A DNA stretch of 64,000 bases. Source: an uncultured Clostridia bacterium (GTDB lineage: Bacteria > Bacillota > Clostridia > TANB77 > CAG-508). Below are positions 8,400 to 17,660 of the stretch, in pieces. The position numbers were made by a program, and so were the translations under genes. Each line of letters starts with the position of its first letter. Within the stretch, counting starts at the first letter, position 1. The notes below the pieces were generated by a model. The model was not told where the DNA came from. It worked only from the letters and a program-made list of their open reading frames with translations, and made no database searches. The stretch spans positions 1 through 64,000 of the forward strand of contig CANQJH010000004.1 in assembly GCA_947624195.1 (NCBI GenBank), written 5' to 3'.

Positions 8400-9707
8400 T
8401 TATGCTATTTCTTCGCTTTGTATGTTTTTACTTCTTTTTGTTTTTTTCTGTTTTTCTGTTTTATTTTCATCTATAATAACTTCTGGCTTTTTATTTTCTG
8501 TAACAGTTTCCTTGCTTATTATACATTTCACTATTTTAGGATTTGATGGAATTTCATACATTACATCTCTCATCGTTTCTTCCATAATTGAACGTAATCC
8601 TCTAGCTCCAGTCTTTCTTTCTATAGCTTTATCCACTATAGCTTCTAAACTGTCATCATCAAATTCAAGTTCAACTCCATCAATATTAAATAGCCTCTTA
8701 TATTGCTTAACCAGTGCATTTTTTGGCTTTGTCATAATATCAATTAGAGCATTTCTGTCTAATTCTCTTAACGTAGCTATTATAGGAAGTCTACCTACAA
8801 ATTCTGGTATTAAACCAAATTTTAGTAAGTCTTGTGGTAACAATTCCTCATAAATCTTATATTTATCTACTTCTTTTGCCGATTTAATATTAGCTCCAAA
8901 TCCTATTTCTTTTTTACCAATTCTATCACCAATTATTTTATCTAATCCTTCAAAAGCACCACCGCATATGAATAAAATATTTGAAGTGTTAATTTGATAA
9001 AATTCTTGATGTGGATGTTTTCTTCCGCCTTGTGGAGGTACTGATGCAACAGTTCCTTCTATTATTTTTAGTAAGGCTTGTTGAACTCCTTCTCCACTAA
9101 CATCTCTAGTAATTGATGGATTTTCTGATTTTCTTGAAATCTTGTCAATTTCATCAATATATATTATTCCTTTTTCTGCTTTTTCTATATTGAAGTCAGC
9201 TGCTTGGATAAGCTTTAATAGTATATTTTCAACATCTTCTCCAACATATCCCGCTTCTGTTAATGTAGTAGCATCAGCGATTGCAAATGGAACTTTTAAT
9301 ATTCTTGCAAGTGTTTGAGCCAAATATGTTTTTCCACAACCAGTTGGTCCTAAAAGCATTACATTGCTTTTTTGGATTTCTACATCATCATCTAAACTTT
9401 CATTTCCAATTCTTTTGTAATGATTATAAACTGCAACTGATAATGTTTTCTTTGCCTCTTCTTGCCCAATTACGTACTCGTCTAATACTTTTTTTATTTC
9501 TTCTGGTGTTGGTAGTTTAACATCTTCAGCAAGTGTGTATGTTTCTTCATCTTCTACATAATGGTCTGTTTCAAGTATATTATCACATATTTTAATACAT
9601 TCATCACATATAAAAACACCTGCTGGTCCTGCTATTAATTTTCTTACTAAATTTTGTGTTTTACCACAAAATGAACACTTTATAACTCTGTTTTCTTTGT
9701 CAGCCAT
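8400..9707 (-). CDS. clpX: ATP-dependent Clp protease ATP-binding subunit ClpX
   Basis: AAA+ unfoldase of 435 aa that feeds substrates to ClpP. The N-terminal zinc-binding domain has four Cys (CSFCGK and CDECIKIC). Walker A is GPTGCGKT, Walker B is IIYIDEID, and the sensor/arginine region is followed by the conserved GFGANIKS (the ClpP-binding IGF-type loop) and [10 protein letters not shown]. The tail past the family's usual end is Lys/Glu-rich. SD AAAGGAGA lies upstream of the ATG. Only 27 bp separate it from clpP upstream, so the two are probably cotranscribed, with tig further upstream. Confidence 0.97.
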   Translation of the reverse strand: MADKENRVIKCSFCGKTQNLVRKLIAGPAGVFICDECIKICDNILETDHYVEDEETYTLAEDVKLPTPEEIKKVLDEYVIGQEEAKKTLSVAVYNHYKRIGNESLDDDVEIQKSNVMLLGPTGCGKTYLAQTLARILKVPFAIADATTLTEAGYVGEDVENILLKLIQAADFNIEKAEKGIIYIDEIDKISRKSENPSITRDVSGEGVQQALLKIIEGTVASVPPQGGRKHPHQEFYQINTSNILFICGGAFEGLDKIIGDRIGKKEIGFGANIKSAKEVDKYKIYEELLPQDLLKFGLIPEFVGRLPIIATLRELDRNALIDIMTKPKNALVKQYKRLFNIDGVELEFDDDSLEAIVDKAIERKTGARGLRSIMEETMRDVMYEIPSNPKIVKCIISKETVTENKKPEVIIDENKTEKQKKTKRSKNIQSEEIA

Positions 9708-9734
9708 AAATGTCTCCTTTTATGAATATCAATT

Positions 9735-10346
9735 TTATCTTTTGTCCATTATTCCATCTATTAGTCCATATTCTAGTGCTTCTTGTGCTGTTAAATAATG
9801 ATCTCTTTCTGTATCTTGTTCTACCTGCTCTATAGGTTTTCCAGTTGTTTCACTAATTATTCTATTAATTCTTTCTCTAGTCTTTAACATTTGGTCTGCG
9901 TGAATTTTGATTTCAGTTGTTTGTCCTGAGATGCCTCCACCTTGACCACTAATCAAAGGTTGATGAATTAATATTTCAGCATTTGGAGTTGCAAATCTTC
10001 TTCCCTTAGTTCCTGAAGTTAAAAGTAATGCACCCATACTTGCTGCCATGCCAATACAAATTGTTGTTACTGGGCATTTTATATAATTCATTGTATCTAT
10101 TATACCAAGTCCATCTGTTACAGAGCCTCCTGGTGAATTAATATATAGTGATATTTCTTTATCTGGGTCCTCTGACTCCAAGAATAAAAGTTGTGCAATT
10201 ACTAAACTTGCAGATGTTGGGTTAACATCCTCACTTAAAAATATTATTCTATCTTTTAAAAGTCTTGAAAATATATCAAAAGACCTTTCTCCTTTTGATG
10301 TTTGCTCAATTACATAAGGTACTAAACTATCATTTAATTCTTTCAT
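9735..10346 (-). CDS. clpP: ATP-dependent Clp protease proteolytic subunit ClpP
   Basis: Serine peptidase (family S14) of 203 aa that forms the proteolytic barrel for ClpX/ClpC. The catalytic triad is visible: Ser in GMAASMGA, His in LIHQP and Asp in ERDHYL. The frame is open 11 codons further upstream, but the ATG at 10346 ([16 protein letters not shown]) has a good AAGGAAGG about 6-7 nt before it and gives the usual length. Order clpX-clpP-tig is the classic Firmicutes arrangement. The 177 bp upstream probably holds a promoter; a TATAAT without a clear -35 is visible there. Confidence 0.97.
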   Translation of the reverse strand: MKELNDSLVPYVIEQTSKGERSFDIFSRLLKDRIIFLSEDVNPTSASLVIAQLLFLESEDPDKEISLYINSPGGSVTDGLGIIDTMNYIKCPVTTICIGMAASMGALLLTSGTKGRRFATPNAEILIHQPLISGQGGGISGQTTEIKIHADQMLKTRERINRIISETTGKPIEQVEQDTERDHYLTAQEALEYGLIDGIMDKR

Positions 10347-10556
10347 AATTATACCTTCCTTTCTTTTCTCAAAACTCACATAATTTGTGATTTAGTTTGC
10401 CAATCCTTTAATAGTAGATAACTGAGGCTAATCTCATTTTTTAGAATATTTACAATCTATAATGCTATTTTATTATATTGCATTTATTAATATTTTTTGC
10501 TAGTCTATATTGCAATATCTTATGGGATTATTCCCAGATTTTTTTATTTTAAAACT

Positions 10557-11843
10557 TTATTTTGTCATTTTTGCATTATCTAAAATTAGTTTTACTGCTA
10601 ATTCAGTTTTTGATGATTCTTCTAAGTATTCTTTTAGTTGCTCGTTCTTTTCAATTTCTTCTAATTTTCTATTGTATTGTTTAGACATTTCTTCCATTTT
10701 GTCTTTAACATATTTGGGGTCTGCTTCTATTTTTTCATCTTTAACTATTTGGCCTAATATCAAGCTTGTCTTTACATTTTTTTCTGCGTCTGCTCTGAAT
10801 TCTTTTTTCATATCTGATTCAGTTTTGCCAACCATTTTTAAATATTGGTCTAATTTCATACCTTGATATTGTAGTCTTTGGCTAACATTTTCTATCATAT
10901 TGTCAACTTCTAAATCAATCATACCATCTGGAATATCTATTTTTGTATTTTTGCAAACTGTTTCTATTGCAGCATCTTCCATTTCATGTTTTGCTCTGTG
11001 TTCGTTTTCTTCTGTCTTTTTATCCTTTATGCTCTTTTTTAATTCTGCTAAAGTATCAAATTCACTAACATCTTTTGCAAATTCATCATCTAATTTTGGA
11101 AGTTCTTTTTCTTTAATTTCATGTAGATTTATATGAAATCTAGCGTCTTTTCCTGCCAATTCTTTAGAATAGTAATCTTTTGGGAAAGTAACATTAATGT
11201 CCTTTTCTTCACCAATTTTCATACCAACTAATTGATCTTCAAATCCAGGAATAAATGTGTTGCTTCCTATTGTAAGTTGTTGTCCTTCAGCCTTGCCACC
11301 TTCAAAAGGTTTGTCATCAACAAATCCTTCAAAATCAATTGTTACTATGTCTTGATTTTTTACAGGTCTGTCTTCTACTGATACCATTCTTGCATTGTGT
11401 TCTGCCATATGGTTTAATTCATCTTCAACATCTTTATCTGTAACTTTGTATTCAACCTTTTTTACATCAATTCCTTTATATTTGCCAAGCTTAACTTCTG
11501 GTCTTGTTGCAACTACTGCTGTAAATATTAAGTCTTTTCCTTTTTCCATTTGAACTATATCAATTTTTGGCTTGCTAACAACATCAATTTTGTTATTTTT
11601 GATTTCTTCATCATATACACTTGGTACCAAATCATTAAAAGCATCTTCATAGAAGATGTTAGCTCCATAATATCTTTCTACAATTTTAAAAGGTGCCTTT
11701 CCTTTTCTAAAACCTGGTATATTGAAGTATTTTGCACTTTGCTTAAATACGTTCATAATAGATTCTTCAAATTTAGCAGCTTCTACTGTAAATGTTAACT
11801 TAACTTCGTTTTTGTTTTCTGTTTTTTCTTGTTTTACGCTCAT
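10557..11843 (-). CDS. tig: Trigger factor (ribosome-associated chaperone and prolyl isomerase)
   Basis: The 428-aa protein has the three-domain plan. The N-terminal ribosome-binding domain carries the signature GFRKGKAPF. The central FKBP-type isomerase domain (about residues 150-245) has VKNQDIVTIDFEGFVDDKPFEGG and PGFEDQLVGMKIGE. A long helical C-terminal chaperone domain follows. Trigger factor binds at the ribosome exit tunnel and shields nascent chains. GGAGT precedes the ATG. It lies just downstream of tRNA-Glu on the same strand and upstream of clpP. Confidence 0.96.
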   Translation of the reverse strand: MSVKQEKTENKNEVKLTFTVEAAKFEESIMNVFKQSAKYFNIPGFRKGKAPFKIVERYYGANIFYEDAFNDLVPSVYDEEIKNNKIDVVSKPKIDIVQMEKGKDLIFTAVVATRPEVKLGKYKGIDVKKVEYKVTDKDVEDELNHMAEHNARMVSVEDRPVKNQDIVTIDFEGFVDDKPFEGGKAEGQQLTIGSNTFIPGFEDQLVGMKIGEEKDINVTFPKDYYSKELAGKDARFHINLHEIKEKELPKLDDEFAKDVSEFDTLAELKKSIKDKKTEENEHRAKHEMEDAAIETVCKNTKIDIPDGMIDLEVDNMIENVSQRLQYQGMKLDQYLKMVGKTESDMKKEFRADAEKNVKTSLILGQIVKDEKIEADPKYVKDKMEEMSKQYNRKLEEIEKNEQLKEYLEESSKTELAVKLILDNAKMTK

Positions 11844-11886
11844 TTTACTCCTTACCTTTCTTTTATTGCTAAAACATATTAAAATT

Positions 11887-11961
11887 TGGTGACCCCTACG
11901 GGAATCGAACCCATGATTCAGCCTTGAGAGGGCTGCGTCTTAACCGCTTGACCAAGGGGCC
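11887..11961 (-). tRNA. tRNA-Glu (anticodon CTC)
   Basis: The 75-nt cloverleaf reads from GGCCCCTTGGTCAAGCGG to an encoded CCA. The acceptor stem pairs GGCCCCT with AGGGGTC. The anticodon stem CAGCC/GGCTG holds the loop CTCTCAA, giving anticodon CTC (11928-11926), and the T loop is GTTCGATTC. The CTC isoacceptor reads GAG; the usual major UUC isoacceptor is not in this window. Confidence 0.95.
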
Positions 11962-11994
11962 ATAACATATGATATTATACTACATAAATGACTC

Positions 11995-12399
11995 TTAGTC
12001 AACAAAATCAACACAGTTTTTAAGAATTTCTTCCAATCTTTGATTTTGTTTTGTTAAATATAAATATCCAATTAATGCTTCAAAAGCAGTAGCATACATG
12101 TAGTCCTCTGCGGATGCATGTTTTGGGAGGTGATGACTTTCTGTATTTCTTCCTCTGCGTACAATTTCTCGCTCTTCTTCTGTTAAGTTTAAATTTTTAA
12201 GTATATTAGCCTGTGCAGAAGCTCTTACGTATTTAATTGATAAGACATGCATTTTGTGAGGATTTAAGTTTGTACTATTGCTCAAATATGTTCTTATATA
12301 CATTTCGTAAACACTGTCTCCAACATATGCCCATGTTAGAGGAGACATCATATTTATTTCTTTTTCGTTTTTGGTTATTAGTTCATCTTGAAATTCCAT
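11995..12399 (-). CDS. mrnC: Mini-ribonuclease III (MrnC)
   Basis: This 134-aa protein is an RNase III catalytic domain without a double-stranded-RNA-binding domain. The conserved sequence LTWAYVGDSVYEMYIR carries the acidic catalytic residues, and ATAFEALIGYLYL holds the second acidic motif. In Bacillus, MrnC matures 23S rRNA ends. SD AAGGAAG lies about 10 nt upstream of the ATG. The 190 bp between it and rbgA on the same strand is a CAAAAA-rich low-complexity stretch. It sits next to tRNA-Glu, with no cysS nearby (the common neighbour elsewhere). Confidence 0.93.
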   Translation of the reverse strand: MEFQDELITKNEKEINMMSPLTWAYVGDSVYEMYIRTYLSNSTNLNPHKMHVLSIKYVRASAQANILKNLNLTEEEREIVRRGRNTESHHLPKHASAEDYMYATAFEALIGYLYLTKQNQRLEEILKNCVDFVD

Positions 12400-12404
12400 T
12401 TTTG

Positions 12405-12545
12405 TTTTCTTCCTTTTTTATATTTTTTTGTGGTTTATTTTTTGTTTTTGTTTTTTGTTTTGATTTTGTTTTTTGATCTTGATTTTGTGTTTGTTTTTGT
12501 TTTTGATTTCGTTTTTGTTTTGTTTTTTTGTTTTATTTTATTTTC
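12405..12545 (-). repeat. CAAAAA-type microsatellite leader of mrnC
   Basis: The stretch between rbgA and mrnC consists almost only of T and G on the plus strand, in runs of TTTTTG. The transcribed strand would therefore be an unstructured (CAAAA)n-like leader. An open Lys/Asn/Gln frame crosses it, but it has no start codon or ribosome binding site, so I do not call a gene. Confidence 0.65.
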
Positions 12546-12591
12546 ATATCATTTTCAACTGATTAATTGTTTTAGATAATTTAAGACAATC

Positions 12592-13461
12592 TTAATAAGG
12601 TCGTTCAATTGATATTCTGCCAAATTTACCTGCTCTAAAATCTGATAATATCATATCAGATACCTTTTGTTCATTAATTCTGCCACCAGAAAGAATTGCA
12701 CCTTTTTTACGTGCAATTTCATCTCTAATTTCTAAAATGACGTCATACTCATTATAATCGTTTTCTTTATTATTGATTTCTACATTTTTTTCAATACTAG
12801 ATATATCTATGTTATATCTTTTCTCAACATGTTCTTTATAATTTTTAACAAGAAGTTTTAATAACTCATATGCAATTTCTTCATTATCCACTGCATTTTG
12901 TCCTATACTGTTTAAGTATGCCAAATTATTTGCAACTACTGTATTCCCAAGCTTAGGCCATAACATACCTGGAGTGTCCATTAGCTCTATATTGTCATCT
13001 ATTTTTATCCACTGTTTGCCTTTTGTTACGCCTGGCATATTGCCTACTTTAGCAATATTTCTTTTAGCTAAGCTATTAATAAATGTTGATTTGCCTACAT
13101 TAGGGATACCCAACACCATAACTTTGGCAGTTCTACCAGTCCTGCCCTTTTCTATGTATTTGCTTGATATTTCCTTGTATAATATTTTAATTTGATTTAT
13201 TACTTCACTTAAACCTTTTCCAGTTGTAGCCTCCACTTTAATGCAAGGTATACTCTGAGTAGAATAATATTTTATCCATGCACTTGTTATGTTTTCATCA
13301 GCTAAATCAGATTTATTTAGTACCACAATTTTAGGCTTATTTTTGCTATATTCTTGAACGTCTGGATTTTGAGTAGACTTTGGTGCCCTTGCATCTACAA
13401 TTTCTATTATAATATCAATTAATTTTAGGTCTTTTATAATCTGCTCCTTTGTCTTTTTCAT
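12592..13461 (-). CDS. rbgA: Ribosome biogenesis GTPase A (RbgA/YlqF), 5' end frameshifted
   Basis: This circularly permuted GTPase works in late 50S subunit assembly. G4 (LNKSDLAD) comes before G1 (GIPNVGKST) and G3 (DTPGMLWP), and the C-terminal RNA-binding part ends GKFGRISIERP. The frame from ATG 13461 lacks the family's N-terminal NWYPGHM signature and has no SD. That signature is present just upstream in another frame, starting at ATG 13516 (MNNEKTYTATSVNWYP). The two frames join if one base near 13468 is removed. So the gene is either disrupted, read from an internal start, or the base is a sequence error. The protein is essential in Bacillus, which favours an error or an unusual expression mode. 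Confidence 0.88.
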   Translation of the reverse strand: MKKTKEQIIKDLKLIDIIIEIVDARAPKSTQNPDVQEYSKNKPKIVVLNKSDLADENITSAWIKYYSTQSIPCIKVEATTGKGLSEVINQIKILYKEISSKYIEKGRTGRTAKVMVLGIPNVGKSTFINSLAKRNIAKVGNMPGVTKGKQWIKIDDNIELMDTPGMLWPKLGNTVVANNLAYLNSIGQNAVDNEEIAYELLKLLVKNYKEHVEKRYNIDISSIEKNVEINNKENDYNEYDVILEIRDEIARKKGAILSGGRINEQKVSDMILSDFRAGKFGRISIERPY

Positions 13462-13516
13462 GTGACCGTGGATACCAATTTACGCTTGTGGCTGTATATG
13501 TTTTTTCATTATTCAT
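13462..13516 (-). other. Frameshifted N-terminal segment of rbgA
   Basis: Sixteen codons from ATG 13516 encode MNNEKTYTATSVNWYP; after one extra base (position 13468) the sequence continues GHM and then the main rbgA frame. A weak AAAGAAG lies upstream. The reconstructed NWYPGHM is the family signature, so the shift is located with confidence. Confidence 0.8.
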
Positions 13517-13614
13517 TTTTTTACTTCTTTCTTTTATATTTTTATAATTAAAACTACACGTTTTTTACCATAACTTTTTCAGTTGTACGATAATATCGTA
13601 CAACTGATTTTTTC

Positions 13615-14517
13615 TTATCTTTCATCTCTTGAAAAATCTGGTGATTCTTCTACTTTTCCCTCTTTTTCATCTCTTGCAATATCTGGTGATTCCTCTACTT
13701 TTTCTTCTCTTTTTTCTTTTGATAAATGCCTTACTTCAAGTGATTTGAAAAACGATTTTTCTTTGGTTGTGGTTATTGTTCTATTATATTTGCCTAATGT
13801 CCTGTTGTCAAAACCAAAATCAGCCATTTCAACATAATTTTGGGCTATATTATTTAAATCTTGTTTTGATAATTCGTCAGTGCAAAATCCAATATCATGA
13901 ACAATTTGTTTTCTTGAAATTCTAAATCCATCTGATATTGTTGCACTTTTGTAATTGTAATTAAGTTTATGTAATAAAAACTCTTGATTTTTCTTATAAT
14001 TTTCTGGATCTATGGCTTTACCATTTTGTATATCTACATCTATTCTCTTTTTCATTATGTCTATGCATTCTGCGTAAAATTCATTAAGTAAATTTTGATT
14101 TTCTATTTTTTGCTTTAATGAAAAACCTGAGTCTATATTGTAATCATCAAAAATTTGCATAATTCTATTTAGAGTATCTGCCCCTTGTAAACCTTTTGCT
14201 TTTGGAAGTATTGTTTCAAAGTATTGTTTTTCATATTCTCTTCCTTTATCTTTTATTTTGGCAAATTCAATTTCTGAAATGCCTAAGGAGCAAGCCAGCA
14301 TACTTCCTAGTTGAGTTAAAGCACCGTAACCTGTTGGAGCTAATTGCATGGCGTTATTTTTTTTATAAAGTTTTTCACCACTTCCTAATCTTTCAAATAC
14401 AGTGTTTGTCCATTCATAAAAACGTCCTTTATTTAAAGCTGCATCTTGAAGTCTTGTTTTTAATTCAATACCTTCTCTATAATTATCATCAGTGTTGTGC
14501 CCTAATTCATGAAACAA
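13615..14517 (-). pseudogene. HExxH putative metallopeptidase, C-terminal part (frameshifted)
   Basis: This frame starts inside a longer gene. It opens with the zinc-site sequence FHELGHNTDD, and the same frame is open upstream to about 14575, adding TGKPSWPVTTTL, which belongs directly before the HExxH motif. A possible third zinc ligand lies in EFYAECID. The C-terminus carries a near-repeat (REEKVEESPDIARDEK and EGKVEESPDFSRDE) rich in charge. There is no start codon with SD; TTG 14517 is not credible. I read it as the second half of one protein with the next feature, split by one extra base near 14559-14576. Function beyond peptidase-like is unknown. Confidence 0.65.
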
Positions 14518-15685
14518 AGTTGTGGTTACAGGCCAAGATGGTTTTCCGGTTTCTATTATAGAAAACTCTTGAGTTTAATCTTATTTTATTTGTAGCTGTA
14601 TCTCCCATAGTTGTAATATCACCTAAATCTTCGAATTCTATTTTATCAATTTTTAAATCTATCTGATTTAGTCTTTCTTGAAATTCATCTATATCCCAGT
14701 TATATATTTTTTGGCTTCTAATAAAAAAAGGAATAATTAAATGTTTTACTCTACTACTATATTCTGGTTTTCTATCTAACATAGCTTGCACTTTTGATGC
14801 TATATATTCCTCTGTTATCTCTTTTGGTTTAGATTGCATAGTTGATGCTAATATATCACTAATTGTTGCATTACCAGTATACACTTGTGCTTTTGCATCT
14901 TGTATCATTGCGTCAGTACATCCAGTAAATAGTTGTATATTTTTTTGTAGACCCTCTTTTTCAATCTTTTTTAAATTTGTATTAAAATTTAAATTGTCAA
15001 TTACTCCTAAAATTGTAGCCGCTTTCTTTTGGTATTCTTCGTTTTTATATGGTCCTTCAAAATTAGGATTTTGAAGAGCTTCAATTGTAAAAGTCTTATA
15101 ATGAAATAAATTTGCACCATTTAATATATCAGTTACATTATCCTTTCCGCTAACTATCATCTTATTTAAAGCATTATTATATTGAGAACATGCGGCTGTC
15201 CATGCAGAATCTTTTTGTAATTCACCTGTTTCATTTTCTATATCGCCATAACAATATTCAGCCATTTCATATAATTGGTACAATCTTTTTGAAATAGGAG
15301 CAGTAATTGCTTTGGCAATTCTACCTGCTCTTATAAAATCTTCAATATGATTTGCATAATCTTTCCTGTTATCCTGATTTAAGGCACTTTCAAATTTCAT
15401 AAATACAGGCAATATTGCTTCTTCCGCTTTTCCATCTTGAAATAATTGCTTATTAATTGTTAGAACATTTGCTTTACTTGAGTATCCAGCAACAATATTA
15501 CTGGAAGTAAATTCCACATTGGCAATTTTGGTGCAAAGAGTATCCATTTGAGATGTTAGGTCTTCTAGTTTTAAGCCATTATTTAATTTTCCTAAAAAAT
15601 ATAGTTTAATTAATGGCTTTACTCTTTCATCAATTTCTTTTTCACTTAGTATTTTGTTAATTTCTTCAATAAACTCTTTATTCAT
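14507..15685 (-). pseudogene. HExxH putative metallopeptidase, N-terminal part (frameshifted)
   Basis: An open frame of 392 codons starts at ATG 15685 behind AAAGGCG. It is soluble, mostly helical and has no signal peptide. I do not recognise a family for the first 370 residues. Near its end the frame runs into an unlikely tail (after LNSR at about residue 370), while the adjacent frame continues with a sensible sequence into HELGH. Deleting one base around 14565-14570 would give a protein of about 690 residues, presumably with a zinc peptidase domain in the middle. Whether the break is real is not knowable here. Neighbours do not suggest a substrate. Confidence 0.65.
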
Positions 15686-15760
15686 AAAAATACGCCTTTA
15701 CTTATGTATCTTTGTAAATATTTTTTGATATAGTTGTAAATGTTTTATGTCACATTTACA

Positions 15761-16231
15761 TTACAAAGTTTTGTATTGATTTTTGTCTGCCCTATCATCT
15801 AAGTTTCTATCTAGGTCTTTATTTGCATAAAACCACTCTGTTGACTTATCAGCTGGCTTTTTTGTTTTATCTGATAGTAAATCCATTACAACAACAATTG
15901 ATAATATAACTGCTACTAATGAAATAAATGCATTTAATCCATTTGTAACTGTAAGTTGATTCCCTTGGATTATTGGCATAACATTATTGTATAAGTAAAC
16001 TCCATAATATCCAAAATTAGCAACTAGATATATTATTCCAGCGAATAATTTTCTTTTGATTACTAAAGCAATACATATTAATGAAATAAATAGTATTACT
16101 ATTTCTACTACTTGATTAATTGGCGCTACCATAAAGCTTTTTCCAATGCCAGCCATATATGCTACTACCACTCTAAATAACCAAAACATTATCATAAACA
16201 TTACTACCATGTAATTTGCTGCTGTTTTCAT
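15761..16231 (-). CDS. Four-helix membrane protein of unknown function
   Basis: This 156-aa protein has about four hydrophobic segments (residues 5-28, 38-58, 62-82 and 95-117) and a charged, Asp/Lys-rich cytoplasmic tail (DKSTEWFYANKDLDRNLDDRADK). There is no signal peptidase site and no recognisable family. SD GAGGT precedes the ATG. It lies between the DUF1292 gene and the broken metallopeptidase on the same strand and has its own short intergenic spaces. Confidence 0.7.
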   Translation of the reverse strand: MKTAANYMVVMFMIMFWLFRVVVAYMAGIGKSFMVAPINQVVEIVILFISLICIALVIKRKLFAGIIYLVANFGYYGVYLYNNVMPIIQGNQLTVTNGLNAFISLVAVILSIVVVMDLLSDKTKKPADKSTEWFYANKDLDRNLDDRADKNQYKTL

Positions 16232-16289
16232 TTTTTACCTCTTTTTCATCAATTTTAAAATATGTATTATGCGCATAAATTTGATTAAA

Positions 16290-16310
16290 ACCTTTTGCAA
16301 ATCAAAAGGT
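16290..16310 (-). terminator. Terminator after the DUF1292 gene
   Basis: On the minus strand, ACCTTTTG and CAAAAGGT form an 8-bp perfect stem with a 5-nt loop, followed by TTTTAATC. It lies 28 bp past the stop codon of the DUF1292 gene. Confidence 0.65.
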
Positions 16311-16338
16311 CTTAATCTTTAGGAATTATCCTATATTT

Positions 16339-16689
16339 TTATTCTTCTTCTATGAAATTAAATTCATCTTTAAATTTTTCTTTAAAAATGTCAAATACTT
16401 TATTTAAAGTATCTTCATCTTCCACGCTAACATAAGATTCTTGTCCATCTTCTACATCTTCAGCATCTTTATCTTCTCTAAGAATTACAACTTCGTCAGA
16501 ATCTTCACTTTCAACATCCTCAGCTGGTAACAATATAACGTAGTTTTCTCCATCATATTCTATTAAATCTAAAAATTCAAAGTTTACATCATTACCCATT
16601 TCATCTTTTAATGTAACAATATTTGAATCCAAATCTTCATTACTCATGTTTTCTGAAACTTCATTATTGTTTAAATTTTCATCATCCAT
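16339..16689 (-). CDS. DUF1292 domain protein
   Basis: This 116-aa, very acidic protein has the DUF1292 (YrzB-type) core: NIVTLKDEMGNDVNFEFLDLIEYDGENYVILLP, followed by EVVILREDK and a C-terminal VFDIFKEKF helix. The N-terminal 25 residues are Asn/Glu-rich and the linkers Glu/Asp-rich, longer than in Bacillus YrzB. The family is widespread in Firmicutes and of unknown function, usually near the alanyl-tRNA synthetase/YrrK genes, which are not here. AAGGAGGA precedes the ATG. Confidence 0.8.
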   Translation of the reverse strand: MDDENLNNNEVSENMSNEDLDSNIVTLKDEMGNDVNFEFLDLIEYDGENYVILLPAEDVESEDSDEVVILREDKDAEDVEDGQESYVSVEDEDTLNKVFDIFKEKFKDEFNFIEEE

Positions 16690-16802
16690 AATTTTTCCTC
16701 CTTATTCTTATGTAAATAATTACATTATACTATTATCATATACTAATTTTAAAATTTTATCAATACATTTTTTGGAATTATTTATAAATTGTTCTTGTTA
16801 TT

Positions 16803-16998
16803 ATAAGATAAATATAGTTATTTTTGAATACGCCGCGCAGGGACCACCCGTAGCGCTAGCAAGGGTCGAATGAAGCAAATTACATACAAGCGCCCAATGG
16901 CATTATGTATTGCATGAAGTACATTAATTGCACAGCCATTAGTGGCCTTATGGAATTTGCGACAGCAAGGCATGAAAAAATAACTATATTTATCTTAT
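16803..16998. mobile_element. 196-bp GC-rich structured element with perfect 23-bp terminal inverted repeats
   Basis: The left end ATAAGATAAATATAGTTATT (continuing to 16825) is the exact reverse complement of 16976-16998. The interior is far richer in G+C than its surroundings (23 of 30 bases at 16831-16860) and can form several small stems, e.g. AATGGC (16896-16901) with GCCATT (16935-16940), ATGTA with TACAT inside it, and TTGC/GCAA around GACA (16957-16968). There is no ORF. It fits either a MITE-type transposon derivative or a structured non-coding RNA closed by a long basal helix. I see no clear target-site duplication, and no related copy in the window. Confidence 0.6.
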
Positions 16999-17004
16999 TA
17001 ACAG

Positions 17005-17562
17005 TTAATATAAATCGTTACCATAAATTCTCTTGTAAACCTTGTAATTATTTAAAATTTTTCTTACGTATGTATTAGTTTCTTTAAAGGGTATATTTTC
17101 TATGTCACTTCCATCTTGCCTTAATGTTCCTTCTGCTATCCATTTATTTACATTTCCTATTCCTGCATTGTAGGCAGTTAGCGCTAATTCATCATTTTTA
17201 TACATTGCTTTTAAATCTGCATAATATGCTATTCCTAAATAAATATTTTTTTCTGGATTATATAATGTAGTTCCAGATTCATACTCCATTACAGTATTTT
17301 CTGCGACCTCTTTTGCGGTTTCATCCATAAGTTGCATAAGTCCGCATGCTCCTTTTTTCGAAAGAGCACCTTCTTTAAAATTACTTTCTGCTTTTATAAT
17401 CGAATACACCAATAGTGGGTCAATATCATACTGTTTTGCATATTTTTCAACATACTCTTTGTAGTCTGTTTTATATATCATCTTTAATATTTTGTTATAG
17501 TTAGTCAATGCAACGACAATAATAGTACAACATATAACAAAAAATATTATAATTTTTTTCAT
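17005..17562 (-). CDS. Membrane-anchored lytic transglycosylase (SLT domain)
   Basis: This 185-aa protein has an N-terminal membrane anchor (residues 1-20) followed by a soluble lytic transglycosylase domain. The catalytic Glu lies in YSIIKAESNF (about residue 59). The family landmarks follow: GACGLMQLMDETA, then YLGIAYYADL and LTAYNAGIGNVNKW. It would cleave peptidoglycan between MurNAc and GlcNAc, leaving 1,6-anhydroMurNAc, on the outer face of the membrane. GGAGA precedes the ATG. It stops 7 bp from the inverted-repeat element and lies just downstream of polA on the same strand. Confidence 0.9.
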   Translation of the reverse strand: MKKIIIFFVICCTIIVVALTNYNKILKMIYKTDYKEYVEKYAKQYDIDPLLVYSIIKAESNFKEGALSKKGACGLMQLMDETAKEVAENTVMEYESGTTLYNPEKNIYLGIAYYADLKAMYKNDELALTAYNAGIGNVNKWIAEGTLRQDGSDIENIPFKETNTYVRKILNNYKVYKRIYGNDLY

Positions 17563-17660
17563 TACTTCTCCTTTTTTATCTTTGGTTTATATTGCTTTCT
17601 TTTTTATCGCTTAATCTTTAGTTTATTCATATCTCTTCTTGTTTCTATTTATATATGTTT

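Noticed and set aside
16803-16998. Complete insertion sequence
   Set aside because: The element is only 196 bp with no transposase frame, so at most a non-autonomous derivative.
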